Counted from the first letter of the stretch, positions 1-8,461 are shown. The stretch: 64,000 nt of DNA from Brevundimonas vesicularis (GCF_027886425.1 NZ_CP115671.1:620001-684000), one strand, 5' to 3'. Translations and numbers: made by a program. The notes: generated by a model not told the origin, from the letters alone.

Positions 1-313
1 TGACCGGCGCCGCCCGGACTTCGGCCGCGTCATCATCGGCCAAGGACAGGGTGATCTCGTCTGCTCCGTTGAGGGTGAACTCGACCCGTTCACCCAGCCC
101 GCCGATCAACTGGCTCAGCGCAGGGATTTCGCCGACCAAGCCAATACCGAGATACGTCCCGCCCTCCTGATCGACGTCGTCGGCCGGCAGATCGTAGTCG
201 CCGACGCCCAGCCAGGCGCGGACGTAGCCCTGCGTCTTGGTCTTCAGCAGGAAGAACAGAGAATAGCGCGGAGCCTGAAGCGCTGACATGGCGGCGGCCT
301 GTGCGGGCAGCAT
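1..313 (-). CDS. phage distal tail protein, partial (runs off left edge)
   Basis: This is the N-terminal 104 residues of a protein whose remainder lies outside the window. The start is taken at ATG 313, which overlaps the stop of the preceding gene (TGATG) and has GAGG about 8 bases upstream. A second ATG at 289 is in frame but has no ribosome site. The visible part begins MLPAQAAAMSALQAPRY and contains an acidic stretch rich in D and E near its end. No domain is recognised. Its place directly after the tape-measure and a further tail gene suggests a distal tail or baseplate role; that is inference from position. Confidence 0.6.
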   Translation of the reverse strand, partial: MLPAQAAAMSALQAPRYSLFFLLKTKTQGYVRAWLGVGDYDLPADDVDQEGGTYLGIGLVGEIPALSQLIGGLGERVEFTLNGADEITLSLADDDAAEVRAAPV

Positions 314-975
314 CAGAAGGCCTCGACCCACACGGCGTTTGCCATGCTTTCGTGGTGGGGATCGATGGCGCCCAGGAACTCGTCAGGGTTGGCCAGGCGC
401 ATCACGCAGCCGGGCGTGGAGAAGTCCAGGCCTACGCCGGACGCGACCGCCTCTCGCAAAGGTGGCCGAACTTCGATCCTATAGCCGCCCGGCTCGACGT
501 CCTGAACCCGCGCGACCGTGTAGAGCCGTTTGCCCCTCGTGGCATGAACGATGGAGAACCGCTCGCCGGCCTCCAGCGGCACGCCACCGACGAAACTCAC
601 CCGAAGCGATGTCGCCCGCAGTGCCGACGCTTCCGTCGTCGCGCTGGCGACGCTGCTGGTCTGATAAAGACTGCCATCCGCAAAAGGCGTCCCGTCGGCG
701 TGAGCCACCAGTTCAGGGCTGAACGCCCATTCGAACGCCGGCACCACTATCGAGGAGACCCCGCCATCCAGCACGGCTTCAAGCGCGCGCGCCGCCTTGA
801 TCTGCGCGCGCGTCACCAGCTCGATCTCGTTCATCCAACACATCCAAAACCCGCCGCCGTCTGTGCGCGCCAGGCTAGGGCCTGACGCTACCCTGACGCC
901 GCCGCTGACGCTGATCGAGGTCAGTCGCCACCGCTCGGAGCCCGGCGGAAGAAGGTCGAAGGGATAGGCGTCCAT
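313..975 (-). CDS. phage tail protein, function unknown
   Basis: 220 residues, starting with ATG directly against the stop of the tape-measure gene. No motif is recognised: the sequence is mixed alpha/beta in character, without signal peptide or membrane segment, and with a WMCWMNEIEL patch around residues 44-53. Genes in this slot of lambda-like genomes (after H) encode tail-tip proteins such as M and L, so a tail-tip or distal-tail role is plausible, but the sequence itself does not prove it. It is translationally coupled to the next gene. Confidence 0.6.
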   Translation of the reverse strand: MDAYPFDLLPPGSERWRLTSISVSGGVRVASGPSLARTDGGGFWMCWMNEIELVTRAQIKAARALEAVLDGGVSSIVVPAFEWAFSPELVAHADGTPFADGSLYQTSSVASATTEASALRATSLRVSFVGGVPLEAGERFSIVHATRGKRLYTVARVQDVEPGGYRIEVRPPLREAVASGVGLDFSTPGCVMRLANPDEFLGAIDPHHESMANAVWVEAF

Positions 976-3344
976 TATTTGCCCAGTCGCATTTGCTGCT
1001 GCTGAAGGGCGGCGGCGCCGCGACGCGAGGCGTTGATGGCGTCGGCCGCTCCGGTTACGCGCGCCTGCTCGGCCATGGGCTGAGCGACACGGCGAACCTC
1101 GACGTCGAACAGTGAGGACTTGTCCACGCGCACCTCCAACACTTCGCCCATTCCTGCTGCGGCCGGCGCGCGGCCGTAACCGCCCGTCTCGGCCATGCTC
1201 TCGCGCAGCATCCGCGCGGTTTCGACGGCGCTGGTCACATGGCCGGAGCCGCCGATCATGAACAGTTCGGGCCGGCCATGCTCCACAGTGTGATAGAAGC
1301 GTCCGGCCTCGGCCCCACCGCCGGCCGCGCGCCCGCCGCCGAAGAATGACTTGGCGACGTTGAAAGCCGACGAGAGCCAGCTTCCGCCCCCGCCGCCGCC
1401 CGCGCCGCCAGTCCCAGACTTCATGCCGTTGAACAGGTTGAAGAGCTGGTCCAAGGCCCCATCCAGAAGTCGCCGCTTCAGCTGGTCACCGATGTATTCG
1501 CCGATCCGGCCCTCGCGGATCGCGTCGGTAACCTCACGCCCGTAGGACTTGAACTGCGCCCGCAGTCGCTCCGTCTCCTGATGGTCGAACAGTTCGACCC
1601 GCCGTGACGCGCCGCGATTGAAGATCGCCATCTGCTGACCGCGTTGCTGGTCATCCAGCTCGGGGTCATTCTCCAGTTCAAAAGCTTTGCGCTTGCTGGC
1701 GATCTCGATCGTGGCCAGCAGGATCTCGCGCTCGACGCGATGACGCTCGGCTTGGGTGCGAACCATCTGAGCATCGATGTCGAGCAGTTCGGTCGCGGAC
1801 CGTGCGGCGTCTTCCTCATCCTTCAACCGGCGAGCGGCGATTTCGCGCCGGCGATCCCATTCGACGATCGCCTTCTTCTGCTCGGTCAGCTCGGCCTGTT
1901 TCGCGCGGAGCTGTTCACCCTCAGCTTCCGTCAGGCCACGCAGACCCTTCGAACGGATGTACTCTTCCTCGGCTCGCGCAATCTCGCGCAGCCGCGCCGC
2001 GCGCTCCAGCTCTAGATCCGCAACCTCATAGGCCGCCTTGCCTTCGATCGACAGATTGCCCTTATCGTAGGACCGAGCGATGTCATCGTCGGCGCGCTCC
2101 AACTGCTGTTGCGCGCGCTCCTCCCGTTGTCGGCGCTGCTCGGCTTCGCGCTCGCGCTGGCGGGCCGCAGCGGCGGCAGAGGACGCGCCGCCGCCGCCGC
2201 GGCCGGAGGTGTGACCCCTTGGCTCGTAGTCGCCTTTGGGCGAGGTCCCCAAGGCCGTCAGACCTTTCAGCACATCGTCGCGGTCCCAGGTGCCGGCACG
2301 ATTGGAATCCGTGTCGTTCCCGGGCCCGACTAGGGTGGAGAACGTGCGCCCTAGGGCAAACTCCCCAGCGCGCTGGATCATCCCGGCTCCAGGAATGGCC
2401 CGGCCGATAGCAAGGAAGGTCTGGATCCAACCGGGCGCACGGCTCTCTATGTTGGAGAACTCGACCGCCAATCCGGCGAGCTCGCCAGCCACGTTGGCGA
2501 ATATCTCAGCCAGTGGCGCCACAGCGGTGTCGCGCACGACGCGCATTTGCTGCCCAGCCAGCTCAAGCTTCCGATCTGACTCGTCGAGACGTTTGTTTGT
2601 CTCAGAGTCCAGGACCAGACCGAGATCGCTTGCCGCTGCCGTCAGGCGCTCAAGTTCGTCTCGTCCCAAGCGGATGACCGGCAGCGCCTCCTCAACACCT
2701 AGGGTCCGCGCTAGAGCGACCTGCTGACCCCTGTCCTTCACCTGGCCTAGCGTGTCGGCCAGCAACAGCAGCATTTGATCCGCCGTCTGGACGTTGGCCA
2801 GTTGCTCCTTCGTGATGCCCAGCTCTTCGAAGGCGGGCTTCAGCTTGCCATCGCCCAGCCCGAGTTTGAACTTGCCGATCGTGCCGTTCAGCTTCTCCAT
2901 GACGCTTTCCAGCGTCGCGGTATCCACCCCGGCTTCGTCGGCGACGTATCGCCATTGCTGTAGGGCCTCGACGCCAACGCCGATCCGATCCGCCGCGTCC
3001 GTCAGGTCGGCCGCATTGTTCATCGCCTCAAAGGCGCCCTGCGTCGCGATAGCCAGCGCCCCAAGGGCGGCGGCGGCGGCCAGGCCGACGACCCCGAAGG
3101 CGGCCAGCGCGGTGCCTGCGGATCCTGCCCTGCTGACCAGACCGTCAAAGCCTTGCTTCAGCTCGTTCGCGCCGATTGAAAGAGACCGGATTGCGGGGTT
3201 GGCCGACTTCTCGCCCAACGCGATCTCCGCCCACATCTTCTTTCCGCTGTCGCCGACCTGGTCGAAGGTGCGTCGGACGACTTCGCCACCCTGCACGAAT
3301 AGGCGGATGCCGACGCCGCCGCGCCCTGCTGTCGTATCAGTCAT
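975..3344 (-). CDS. tail tape-measure protein (lambda gpH position)
   Basis: About 789 residues, the longest gene of the tail module, as expected for the protein that sets tail length and travels with DNA at ejection. The start is placed at ATG 3344 (MTDTTAGRGGVGIRL), which overlaps the stop of the T frame at 3337-3339. A longer upstream extension would run through the T coding region and is rejected. Visible features are a hydrophobic alanine-rich segment near residues 75-105, a long charged coiled-coil region rich in E, R and Q around residues 400-640, and a glycine-rich stretch near residue 680. Tape-measure proteins typically have this mix. Function is confident from size, composition and position. 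Confidence 0.9.
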   Translation of the reverse strand: MTDTTAGRGGVGIRLFVQGGEVVRRTFDQVGDSGKKMWAEIALGEKSANPAIRSLSIGANELKQGFDGLVSRAGSAGTALAAFGVVGLAAAAALGALAIATQGAFEAMNNAADLTDAADRIGVGVEALQQWRYVADEAGVDTATLESVMEKLNGTIGKFKLGLGDGKLKPAFEELGITKEQLANVQTADQMLLLLADTLGQVKDRGQQVALARTLGVEEALPVIRLGRDELERLTAAASDLGLVLDSETNKRLDESDRKLELAGQQMRVVRDTAVAPLAEIFANVAGELAGLAVEFSNIESRAPGWIQTFLAIGRAIPGAGMIQRAGEFALGRTFSTLVGPGNDTDSNRAGTWDRDDVLKGLTALGTSPKGDYEPRGHTSGRGGGGASSAAAAARQREREAEQRRQREERAQQQLERADDDIARSYDKGNLSIEGKAAYEVADLELERAARLREIARAEEEYIRSKGLRGLTEAEGEQLRAKQAELTEQKKAIVEWDRRREIAARRLKDEEDAARSATELLDIDAQMVRTQAERHRVEREILLATIEIASKRKAFELENDPELDDQQRGQQMAIFNRGASRRVELFDHQETERLRAQFKSYGREVTDAIREGRIGEYIGDQLKRRLLDGALDQLFNLFNGMKSGTGGAGGGGGGSWLSSAFNVAKSFFGGGRAAGGGAEAGRFYHTVEHGRPELFMIGGSGHVTSAVETARMLRESMAETGGYGRAPAAAGMGEVLEVRVDKSSLFDVEVRRVAQPMAEQARVTGAADAINASRRGAAALQQQQMRLGK

Positions 3345-4211
3345 CCGCAACGTCCTCATCGTCGTGCGCACGGCGTGCGCGTGGCTCGGGCTTGTCGCGT
3401 TTGGCCCGCTTCTTTTCCGCAATCCCGGCCGCCTTAAGAGCGGCGGGTTCGAACGCGTCCAGGAGCACTTCCAGGATCCAGGCCGGCACATGATCGAGAC
3501 GCGCGCGAACGCCGTTTCGATCGATCCGCCGTGGCGTCATCCCGCCGCCCGTCCAAGCGCCAGCGCGCTGGACCGCGTCCCACACTTCGGCGCCCTCAAC
3601 CGTCCGGCAGGCGTATTCAAAACGGGGGCAGCGGCGGCCATTCACCGCGACGCCCTGGCTACAGGGTGCCGAGACCTTTTGGCAGTTGAAACAGTGGTCG
3701 GGGCCTACGCCGTCGTCCCTGGCGCCGAAGAGCCATTCGGCGAGGCCCCGAAGGGCTCCCCCTCGACGATCAACAGCTGCGCCGCCTCCGTCACCACGCC
3801 CAGGATCTGGTCACTCAGCGCCTCGTCCAGCAGTAGAACTTCGAGAACATCGCGCTCGATGGGCGCTTGGGCGCCGTCCTCGGTTTGGATCCCCGTCCAA
3901 TCCGCGACGCCGACGAGCGCGCATTCGACCGCCGTCAGCCACATGCCGATGCCGATCAGATACTGGGCATAGGCGACTGGATCGTTGTCTTTCATCCGCT
4001 TCCAGCCGCGCACGCCGCCCTTCGGCAAGAGGTCGTGCTTGACGAGAAGGTTCAGCAGCTCCGCATCGTTGCGGAGAATGGCCTGGGCGGCGTCGCGGGC
4101 GCTGTCCCACTCCGGCGTCCTCAGCCGTCTCGCAGTGATGGTTACGTCGGAATATGGAAAGCGCAGCGCTTTCGTCACCGGCCCCAACTTTAGGGCGACG
4201 CGGATGCTCAT
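3337..4211 (-). CDS. tail assembly chaperone G-T fusion by probable -1 frameshift
   Basis: The -1 frame relative to the G gene is open from 3810 down to the stop at 3337-3339, yet its first usable start is a GTG at 3645. The stretch before that GTG reads like protein (GALRGLAEWLFGARDDGV, then a C-x2-C and further cysteines). This fits the lambda G/GT arrangement, in which a fraction of ribosomes slip near the end of G and make a G-T fusion that loads the tape measure. Slipping at the run of five G (3758-3762) would give a fusion of roughly 290 residues. The T part has five cysteines that could bind metal. The alternative is a separate 102-residue protein from GTG 3645. Confidence 0.7.
3705..4211 (-). 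CDS. tail assembly chaperone, G form
   Basis: 168 residues. It follows the tail tube gene with a 4-base overlap of start and stop. It is mainly helical, with a cluster of aspartate and glutamate in the second half and a low-complexity tail of S, P, G and A where the frameshift occurs. In lambda the equivalent gpG coats the tape-measure protein before tube polymerisation. Assignment rests on position between tube and tape measure, size, and the presence of the overlapping -1 frame; no specific motif is claimed. Confidence 0.75.
   Translation of the reverse strand: MSIRVALKLGPVTKALRFPYSDVTITARRLRTPEWDSARDAAQAILRNDAELLNLLVKHDLLPKGGVRGWKRMKDNDPVAYAQYLIGIGMWLTAVECALVGVADWTGIQTEDGAQAPIERDVLEVLLLDEALSDQILGVVTEAAQLLIVEGEPFGASPNGSSAPGTTA
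3727..3764 (-). promoter_or_regulatory. probable -1 ribosomal frameshift site with downstream hairpins
   Basis: On the minus strand the G frame reads GAG GGG GAG CCC (3764-3753), a run of five G that lets the GGG-decoding tRNA re-pair one base back. It is followed at once by GCCC-TTCG-GGGC (a UUCG tetraloop hairpin) and then by GCCGAA-TGGCTC-TTCGGC, a 6-bp perfect stem. The heptamer is near, not equal to, the classical X-XXY-YYZ pattern, because the A-site codon GAG cannot fully re-pair. Confidence 0.6.
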
Positions 4212-5176
4212 GTGTAAGCGGCCACGTCATTAGTGATGATGATCTGAGCCGCCGCCGCCGCGGCTGTTTGATAGGGCGACCAGTTGATGGTGCGCTCGAT
4301 CTGGCCGGGTCCACTGATCGGAATGGCGCTAGGTGCCAGCAGGGCTTGCGGGTGGCGTAGACGGATCAGATGCCCGGTCTGAACCCCGAGCATGCGGAAG
4401 GTCGCAGCGAAGGTGTCTTCCTCCTCGTCCATCTGGTCGAAGACCGCGCCGATCGCACGGAACGAGGCCGAGCCGGAATGCTGGGTCGCGTTGGGTCGCA
4501 GGCTGGACACCGTCGGCGTTGCGCTGAGGAAGATGCCCTCCTGCAGTTGGCGGCTGAAGCTGAACGATCCCGTCAGCATGTTGCCGGCGGCGACGTCGTC
4601 GACTTCGAACAGCGCGCGCAGGATGGGCGCCTCGGTCGGAACGGCCGTCACCGTGCCGACAGGGAAGGCCGTCAGCTTTTTCCGGCGCAGGCCGGCGAGG
4701 CTGATGTTCAGGTTGAAGTCCTGTGTGTTCTCCCCAGTGAACTGGGTCGAGAGTTGGGACATCGTCAGGCCCTCATAGACCCGGATGTCGTTGTCGCCGA
4801 CCTTGATGGCCAGGTCGAAATACTGCTCCGCCTTGGAGCCGCTTTCGAACGCGTGATCGAACAACTCGCCATTGGCGACAGCAGCGGCCGGCGGTCCCAT
4901 CGCTGCGCGCAGCAGCAACGGCAGCTGACGCGTATCGGCGTCGACCACCAGCTCGCCGGTCAGGCGGGAGAAGCCCTTACGCGGTCGCGTCGGATCCAGC
5001 ACGTTCTTGCGGATGCCGGGATTGCCCAGCTTCGTCCGCTCGCGCCATTCCTGCGCAGGCGTGATGGTCAGTAACAGGAACTCGAAGTTCTGCCAGACGG
5101 TCGGCGCCGTCTCCAAGTTCGCGCGGCGGCCGATGCGGGTTTCGCAGTCGCCGCCATACCAGACGTCAGCGGGCAT
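4208..5176 (-). CDS. major tail tube protein (lambda gpV position)
   Basis: 322 residues, a suitable size for an immunoglobulin-like-domain-bearing or duplicated tail tube subunit that polymerises into the non-contractile tail tube. The middle of the protein is beta-rich, with alternating hydrophobic and polar residues and repeated threonine/serine strands (for example FTGENTQDFNLNISLAG). The two halves look loosely similar in character, as in tube proteins with two tube folds. It ends in an alanine-rich tail. The start ATG lies 3 bases after the stop of the small upstream gene. The call rests on position before G/T and on composition. Confidence 0.8.
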   Translation of the reverse strand: MPADVWYGGDCETRIGRRANLETAPTVWQNFEFLLLTITPAQEWRERTKLGNPGIRKNVLDPTRPRKGFSRLTGELVVDADTRQLPLLLRAAMGPPAAAVANGELFDHAFESGSKAEQYFDLAIKVGDNDIRVYEGLTMSQLSTQFTGENTQDFNLNISLAGLRRKKLTAFPVGTVTAVPTEAPILRALFEVDDVAAGNMLTGSFSFSRQLQEGIFLSATPTVSSLRPNATQHSGSASFRAIGAVFDQMDEEEDTFAATFRMLGVQTGHLIRLRHPQALLAPSAIPISGPGQIERTINWSPYQTAAAAAAQIIITNDVAAYT

Positions 5177-5179
5177 GGG

Positions 5180-5383
5180 TCAGTCCTCCTGGGCGTCCGT
5201 GACGCCGGCGATGGCCAGGTCGCGCTCGGTCGCGCGGCGGCCCTTGTCGTTGGAAATCGCGCCGTCGACGGCGCTGGCGTTGACCTGATGCAGGCCGGCC
5301 TCTGGCGTGACGATCCAGACCCGCTTGGGCTTGGGGCCGGGCTTGTTCGGCGCGTCGGTTTCGGTGTCGGTTTCCGTGGTCAT
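5180..5383 (-). CDS. small phage tail-region protein, unknown
   Basis: 67 residues: a T/E/D repeat at the N-terminus, a basic PKPKRVW patch, then a short folded-looking half. No recognised domain. It lies between the tail terminator and the tail tube genes in a position where lambda has no gene, with 3 bases to the tube gene and 12 to the terminator gene, so it is almost certainly co-translated with them. A structural cement or connector role is possible but unproven. Confidence 0.6.
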   Translation of the reverse strand: MTTETDTETDAPNKPGPKPKRVWIVTPEAGLHQVNASAVDGAISNDKGRRATERDLAIAGVTDAQED

Positions 5384-5395
5384 GTCAGGCTCCGG

Positions 5396-5860
5396 TCAGG
5401 GGGTGCGGCCCAGCGCGTCGCCCGAGCGGACGCGGATGGTGAAGGTGATGAGGAAGCTGACGCCGTTCGGCGGCAGCTCGTCGTCGGTCTGCTCGCCCAG
5501 GACCAGCCGCTCGGCTTTGCCGGATAGGGTCGGGTTGACGTCCTGCAAGACCGCCAAAGCCGCCAAGGCGTCCTCAACGCGGCTCTCACGACGCAGGCGC
5601 TCAGGTCCGGCGATAGCGAGTTCAAGCTGACACTGGCGTTCGACGACGTAGCGGACCGTTGGGCCGCCCATAAGCTGACGAACCGGGTTCGTCCTGACCT
5701 TCACCAAGGCGGCGGCCGCGACCAGGGTTCGCTCATCTCCGGTCGGAGTGAAGGGGGCGGGGGGATCGATCTTGAGGTCAGCTGCAACGTTGATGAAGCC
5801 GGCGGCAACAAGCGCGGCGGCAACATCGGAAGCCAGTTGCTGATAGGCGGGTTCAATCAT
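5396..5860 (-). CDS. tail terminator protein (lambda gpU position)
   Basis: 154 residues. Beginning MIEPAYQQLASDVAAAL, it has a helix, a long loop and beta strands, the size and layout usual for the protein that caps the tail tube and joins it to the head. It overlaps the upstream gene by 8 bases. A 17-base perfect palindrome that also recurs elsewhere in the prophage lies inside this gene (5677-5693), where it encodes TNPVR. Assignment is by position after the Z-like gene and before the tube, so moderately sure. Confidence 0.65.
   Translation of the reverse strand: MIEPAYQQLASDVAAALVAAGFINVAADLKIDPPAPFTPTGDERTLVAAAALVKVRTNPVRQLMGGPTVRYVVERQCQLELAIAGPERLRRESRVEDALAALAVLQDVNPTLSGKAERLVLGEQTDDELPPNGVSFLITFTIRVRSGDALGRTP
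5677..5693. repeat. dispersed 17-base palindrome, copy 1
   Basis: A perfect palindrome with 8-base arms GACGAACC and GGTTCGTC around a single central base. Other copies are at 12581, 19604 and 23669, all in the prophage. In three of the four copies it encodes the peptide TNPVR in the same frame, using codons GTT and CGT that are otherwise uncommon in this GC-rich sequence, which suggests the DNA, not the peptide, is conserved. Confidence 0.75.
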
Positions 5861-6575
5861 TGCTCGGTCCCGTCAGAAGGGCCTGGCCTCCGGGCTGCTC
5901 AAAGTAGCGGATGAACAGTCGGTCGATGGCGCCGGCGGCGTTGCGCTGGGCGCGTTCTCGGATGACGTTGCCGCGTAGCATCCGGGGCAGGCGGGCTTCC
6001 TTGACCAGGTAGAAGACAACAATGGTCGTCAGGCCGTTGCCGGTACGAAGGGCGGTGGCGCTGGCCTTGCGAAAGCTCCCGGGTCGCGACGCGCTGGATC
6101 GCGCTTCGGCCACCAGCAGCGAGGCCTGCCCCTGGCGATAGATCATCCTCAGCTTGCCAAATCTCGCCTCGGCGATCGCCAGCGTATTGTTCCGCTGGCC
6201 ACTACGCCCGCCCGGCCGGGGCACGCGCCCGCTCGGCCAGACGTCGGGATTTGGGATCAGCAGGAAGTGCCCATTCGGCGATCGGACCGTGGTCGCCTGC
6301 TCGAACGCGCGCTGCAGAATGGGGAAGGTGGAATAGACCTGGGCGGCGGGGTTCAGCCCCCGGTTCTTGTATTTGCGTAAACGGATGGTCTTGGTCATCC
6401 GCCCGGCATTGCGCAGGCCAGATTGAGCGACGTCCTGACGCCACTTCGTCTGAGTATCGCCGGCATAATCGAAGAGCGCCGCCTGGACGGCGCCTTCAAC
6501 CCGCTTCAGACCGGCATCCATGTCTTTATCGAAGTCGCCAACAAGCGCCGCCTTCAGCTGCGCAAGAGTGGTCAC
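5853..6575 (-). CDS. minor tail protein (lambda gpZ position, DUF6441-like)
   Basis: About 240 residues. The start is set at GTG 6575, which overlaps the previous stop (GTGA) and has GAGGTG about 10 bases upstream; an in-frame TTG at 6602 would overlap the upstream gene more deeply. The protein is basic and helical at both ends, with a central region rich in G, R and P (SGRVPRPGGRSGQRNN). It resembles in size and layout the family of phage proteins at the Z slot that help join tail to head. The family name is from memory of similar loci, not a search. Confidence 0.6.
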   Translation of the reverse strand: MTTLAQLKAALVGDFDKDMDAGLKRVEGAVQAALFDYAGDTQTKWRQDVAQSGLRNAGRMTKTIRLRKYKNRGLNPAAQVYSTFPILQRAFEQATTVRSPNGHFLLIPNPDVWPSGRVPRPGGRSGQRNNTLAIAEARFGKLRMIYRQGQASLLVAEARSSASRPGSFRKASATALRTGNGLTTIVVFYLVKEARLPRMLRGNVIRERAQRNAAGAIDRLFIRYFEQPGGQALLTGPSND

Positions 6576-6889
6576 CCTGGCATCACCTCGACCGCCCACC
6601 AACGGCCATCTCCATCCGCCGTGGGTGCCTCAGCAACTTCCCAAAGGTCGACGCCGTGGCGGAAGACGTGCCCCTCTTTCAACGTCGGACAGGCGGCCTT
6701 GGCGACCCGGATCAGCGGACGGGTGCGAGTGAACGAGATCGTCTGCATCCGATCCGCCGGCGTCGGATGGTCCAGCTGAATCCGGACGCCGACAAACACG
6801 GCGCGATCGACCGAATACAAGGCGTCGTCGCACAAATGCTCTTCGATGGCGTCATCGATGCCGTCGAGCAGATCCGAGAAGCCTGCCAC
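6572..6889 (-). CDS. head-tail joining protein (lambda gpFII position)
   Basis: 105 residues from a GTG start 6 bases after the FI-like gene. It begins with a short acidic helix (FSDLLDGIDDAIEEH), followed by beta strands with paired tryptophans near the end (DGRWWAVEV), typical of the small barrel proteins that sit at the portal and receive the tail. Assigned from size and its place between the FI-like and Z-like genes. Confidence 0.65.
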   Translation of the reverse strand: MAGFSDLLDGIDDAIEEHLCDDALYSVDRAVFVGVRIQLDHPTPADRMQTISFTRTRPLIRVAKAACPTLKEGHVFRHGVDLWEVAEAPTADGDGRWWAVEVMPG

Positions 6890-6895
6890 GATGGA

Positions 6896-7342
6896 TCAGC
6901 CGATGCGAGCCGAGCCAAGCCGCGTCGCGGCACGCTCAACTTCTTCAACCGAACCGAAGCGGATCTTGCCGGAGCGCTCCAGGGCAAACGCGCGTCGCTT
7001 GGGCACGGAAACAGCCATGCCCCTGCGCAGACGTTCGCCGCCGGCGCCCAGCAGCTTGGAGGTCGACAGGATCGCGTCAACGCGTTCTTCCTCGCCGCCA
7101 TCGGCAGGCGGACCACGCCGTGCACGAGGGGGCTTCGCCGCCTTCTCGGCCGCCGCCTTCTCGGCCGCCGCCTTCTCGGCCGCCGCCTTCTCGGCCGCCG
7201 CCTTCTCGGCCGCCGCCTTCTCGGCCGCCGCCTTCTCGGCCGCCGCCTTCTCGGCCGCCGCGTCCAGCGTCGGCTGCGCCTGGCTGGACGCGGCTTGAAG
7301 AGCGAGTTGGGAGGTCGAGGTCGGCGTGTTCGTATTGTCCAT
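6896..7342 (-). CDS. FI-position packaging accessory protein with AAAEK repeats
   Basis: 148 residues in the slot between capsid and head-tail joining genes, where lambda has FI (a DNA-packaging accessory). After a 27-residue polar N-terminus come eight perfect copies of AAAEK, encoded by a 15-base tandem repeat, which should form one long alanine-rich helix. The C-terminal 75 residues are basic and folded-looking. AAGGAAC lies 8 bases before the ATG. The helical spacer is compatible with an FI-like rod joining two ends of the protein, but function is inferred from position. Confidence 0.7.
   Translation of the reverse strand: MDNTNTPTSTSQLALQAASSQAQPTLDAAAEKAAAEKAAAEKAAAEKAAAEKAAAEKAAAEKAAAEKAAKPPRARRGPPADGGEEERVDAILSTSKLLGAGGERLRRGMAVSVPKRRAFALERSGKIRFGSVEEVERAATRLGSARIG
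7141..7260. repeat. eight tandem 15-base repeats within coding sequence
   Basis: Exactly 120 bases made of eight identical 15-base units (TTCTCGGCCGCCGCC on the plus strand), encoding AAAEK repeats on the minus strand. The units are identical at every base, including synonymous positions, so the array is young or kept uniform by slippage, and its copy number is expected to vary between relatives. Confidence 0.95.
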
Positions 7343-7393
7343 GACAGGTTCCTTTCGACGGGCTTGTCGGAGGGCGCGATGCCGCGCGCTCGG

Positions 7394-7427
7394 AAAAGCC
7401 CGCCGCCCGAGTTGATCGGGCGGCGGG
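7394..7427 (-). terminator. rho-independent terminator after capsid gene
   Basis: A 12-bp perfect stem (CCCGCCGCCCGA / TCGGGCGGCGGG) with a GTTGA loop, followed on the minus strand by a C-TTTT run. It lies between the capsid gene and the FI-like gene and may attenuate transcription so that capsid is made in excess of downstream products. Confidence 0.8.
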
Positions 7428-7447
7428 TTCTGCGATGCGGGCGCGAC

Positions 7448-8461
7448 TTACTTGAGACGGCCGGGGATCAATGCTTCAGGGCGGGTGCAGATGTGCAGAC
7501 CGTTCGTCTGACCCTCCAGGTCGATGTATTTCTCGCCCGTGGGGTCGAGGGTCGCCATGGCGTAGCGCGGCAGACCCTTGCGGTTGACGGCCGAGAACCA
7601 GGGCGCCGGGGCATAGCGACTGATGAACAGGCCGGGAATGCCCATGGGGATGAAGCGACATTCGTCCGCATCCATCTCGACATCGCCGTAACCGGGATAC
7701 TTTTCCCAGATCACGCCGCCATAGACGAAGGACTCGGACGGATCGCCGCGCAGATCCTTGGCCTCCATGGTCGCCAGATAGGTCTCGCGGACTTCCGGGT
7801 GATTGGCGACCTGCTCATAAAGATCCTCGCCGCAGGGCGCCCAAACCCCGCGCACAGGCTTGTTGCCGAGGATCTGGCGCATCTGCGTGCGGAGGCCGGA
7901 GAACTGCGCACGCAGCAAGCCGGACTTTTCGGCCGTCCAGCCGGTGCGGTCGAGGTCGATCTCGATCGCGGCGGGTTCGGTGACCTCGAACTCGTCGTAG
8001 AGGTCCAGCAGCACGCTGCCGTCTTTGTCCAGGATCAGTCCCTGAATGGCGCCTAGACGGTGATATTCTTCAGTCACCGTCAGAGTGTCATCCATCGTCT
8101 GAAGCTTCTCGTCGCGCGCCGACTCGATCCCGACCATTTGGTCTTCGGACCCGAACTCACGCACGTCCTGAAGTTCGTCCGCCATCAGACGGTCGCGCAC
8201 GGGCACGTGCGGAATGACCAGAGGAATGCCTTGGCGCGTTGGATCCTTCATCGGGGTGGGGTCTGCGCCGCGCGGCAGGACGGGCGCGATATCCAGACGT
8301 GCATTCTTGCGCTCGATGACGACGGACGTCGTGGGCACGCCCTGCTCTTCGAACAGACCCAGCTGGGCGATGCGTTGCGGCGGGGTTTCGGTGGCGTTGA
8401 TCGCCGCCGTCAGAGTGGTGGTTTTGAAGAGGCTGGACTTGAAGACGTTCACCAGAGACAT
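7448..8461 (-). CDS. major capsid protein (lambda gpE-like)
   Basis: About 337 residues, starting at ATG 8461 (MSLVNVFKSSLFKTTTLTAA) with AAGGA 8 bases upstream; a longer in-frame extension has no ribosome site. Sequence character and length match the phage capsid E family, which forms the icosahedral shell in an HK97-type fold: an N-terminal arm, then a segment QGIPLVIPHVPVRDRLMADE like the E-loop region, and a C-terminal beta-rich half with a conserved-looking VWAPCGEDLYEQVANHPEVR stretch. Strong hairpins flank the gene on both sides. The D-E order next to it supports the call. Confidence 0.93.
   Translation of the reverse strand: MSLVNVFKSSLFKTTTLTAAINATETPPQRIAQLGLFEEQGVPTTSVVIERKNARLDIAPVLPRGADPTPMKDPTRQGIPLVIPHVPVRDRLMADELQDVREFGSEDQMVGIESARDEKLQTMDDTLTVTEEYHRLGAIQGLILDKDGSVLLDLYDEFEVTEPAAIEIDLDRTGWTAEKSGLLRAQFSGLRTQMRQILGNKPVRGVWAPCGEDLYEQVANHPEVRETYLATMEAKDLRGDPSESFVYGGVIWEKYPGYGDVEMDADECRFIPMGIPGLFISRYAPAPWFSAVNRKGLPRYAMATLDPTGEKYIDLEGQTNGLHICTRPEALIPGRLK

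Noticed and set aside
7141..7260. possible CRISPR array
   Set aside because: The repeats are contiguous, with no spacers, and encode AAAEK in frame.
6251..8056. 601-codon plus-strand open frame opposite the capsid and FI-like genes
   Set aside because: It is the antisense of clear structural genes, contains the 15-base array read in another frame, and has no ribosome site. High GC produces such frames.
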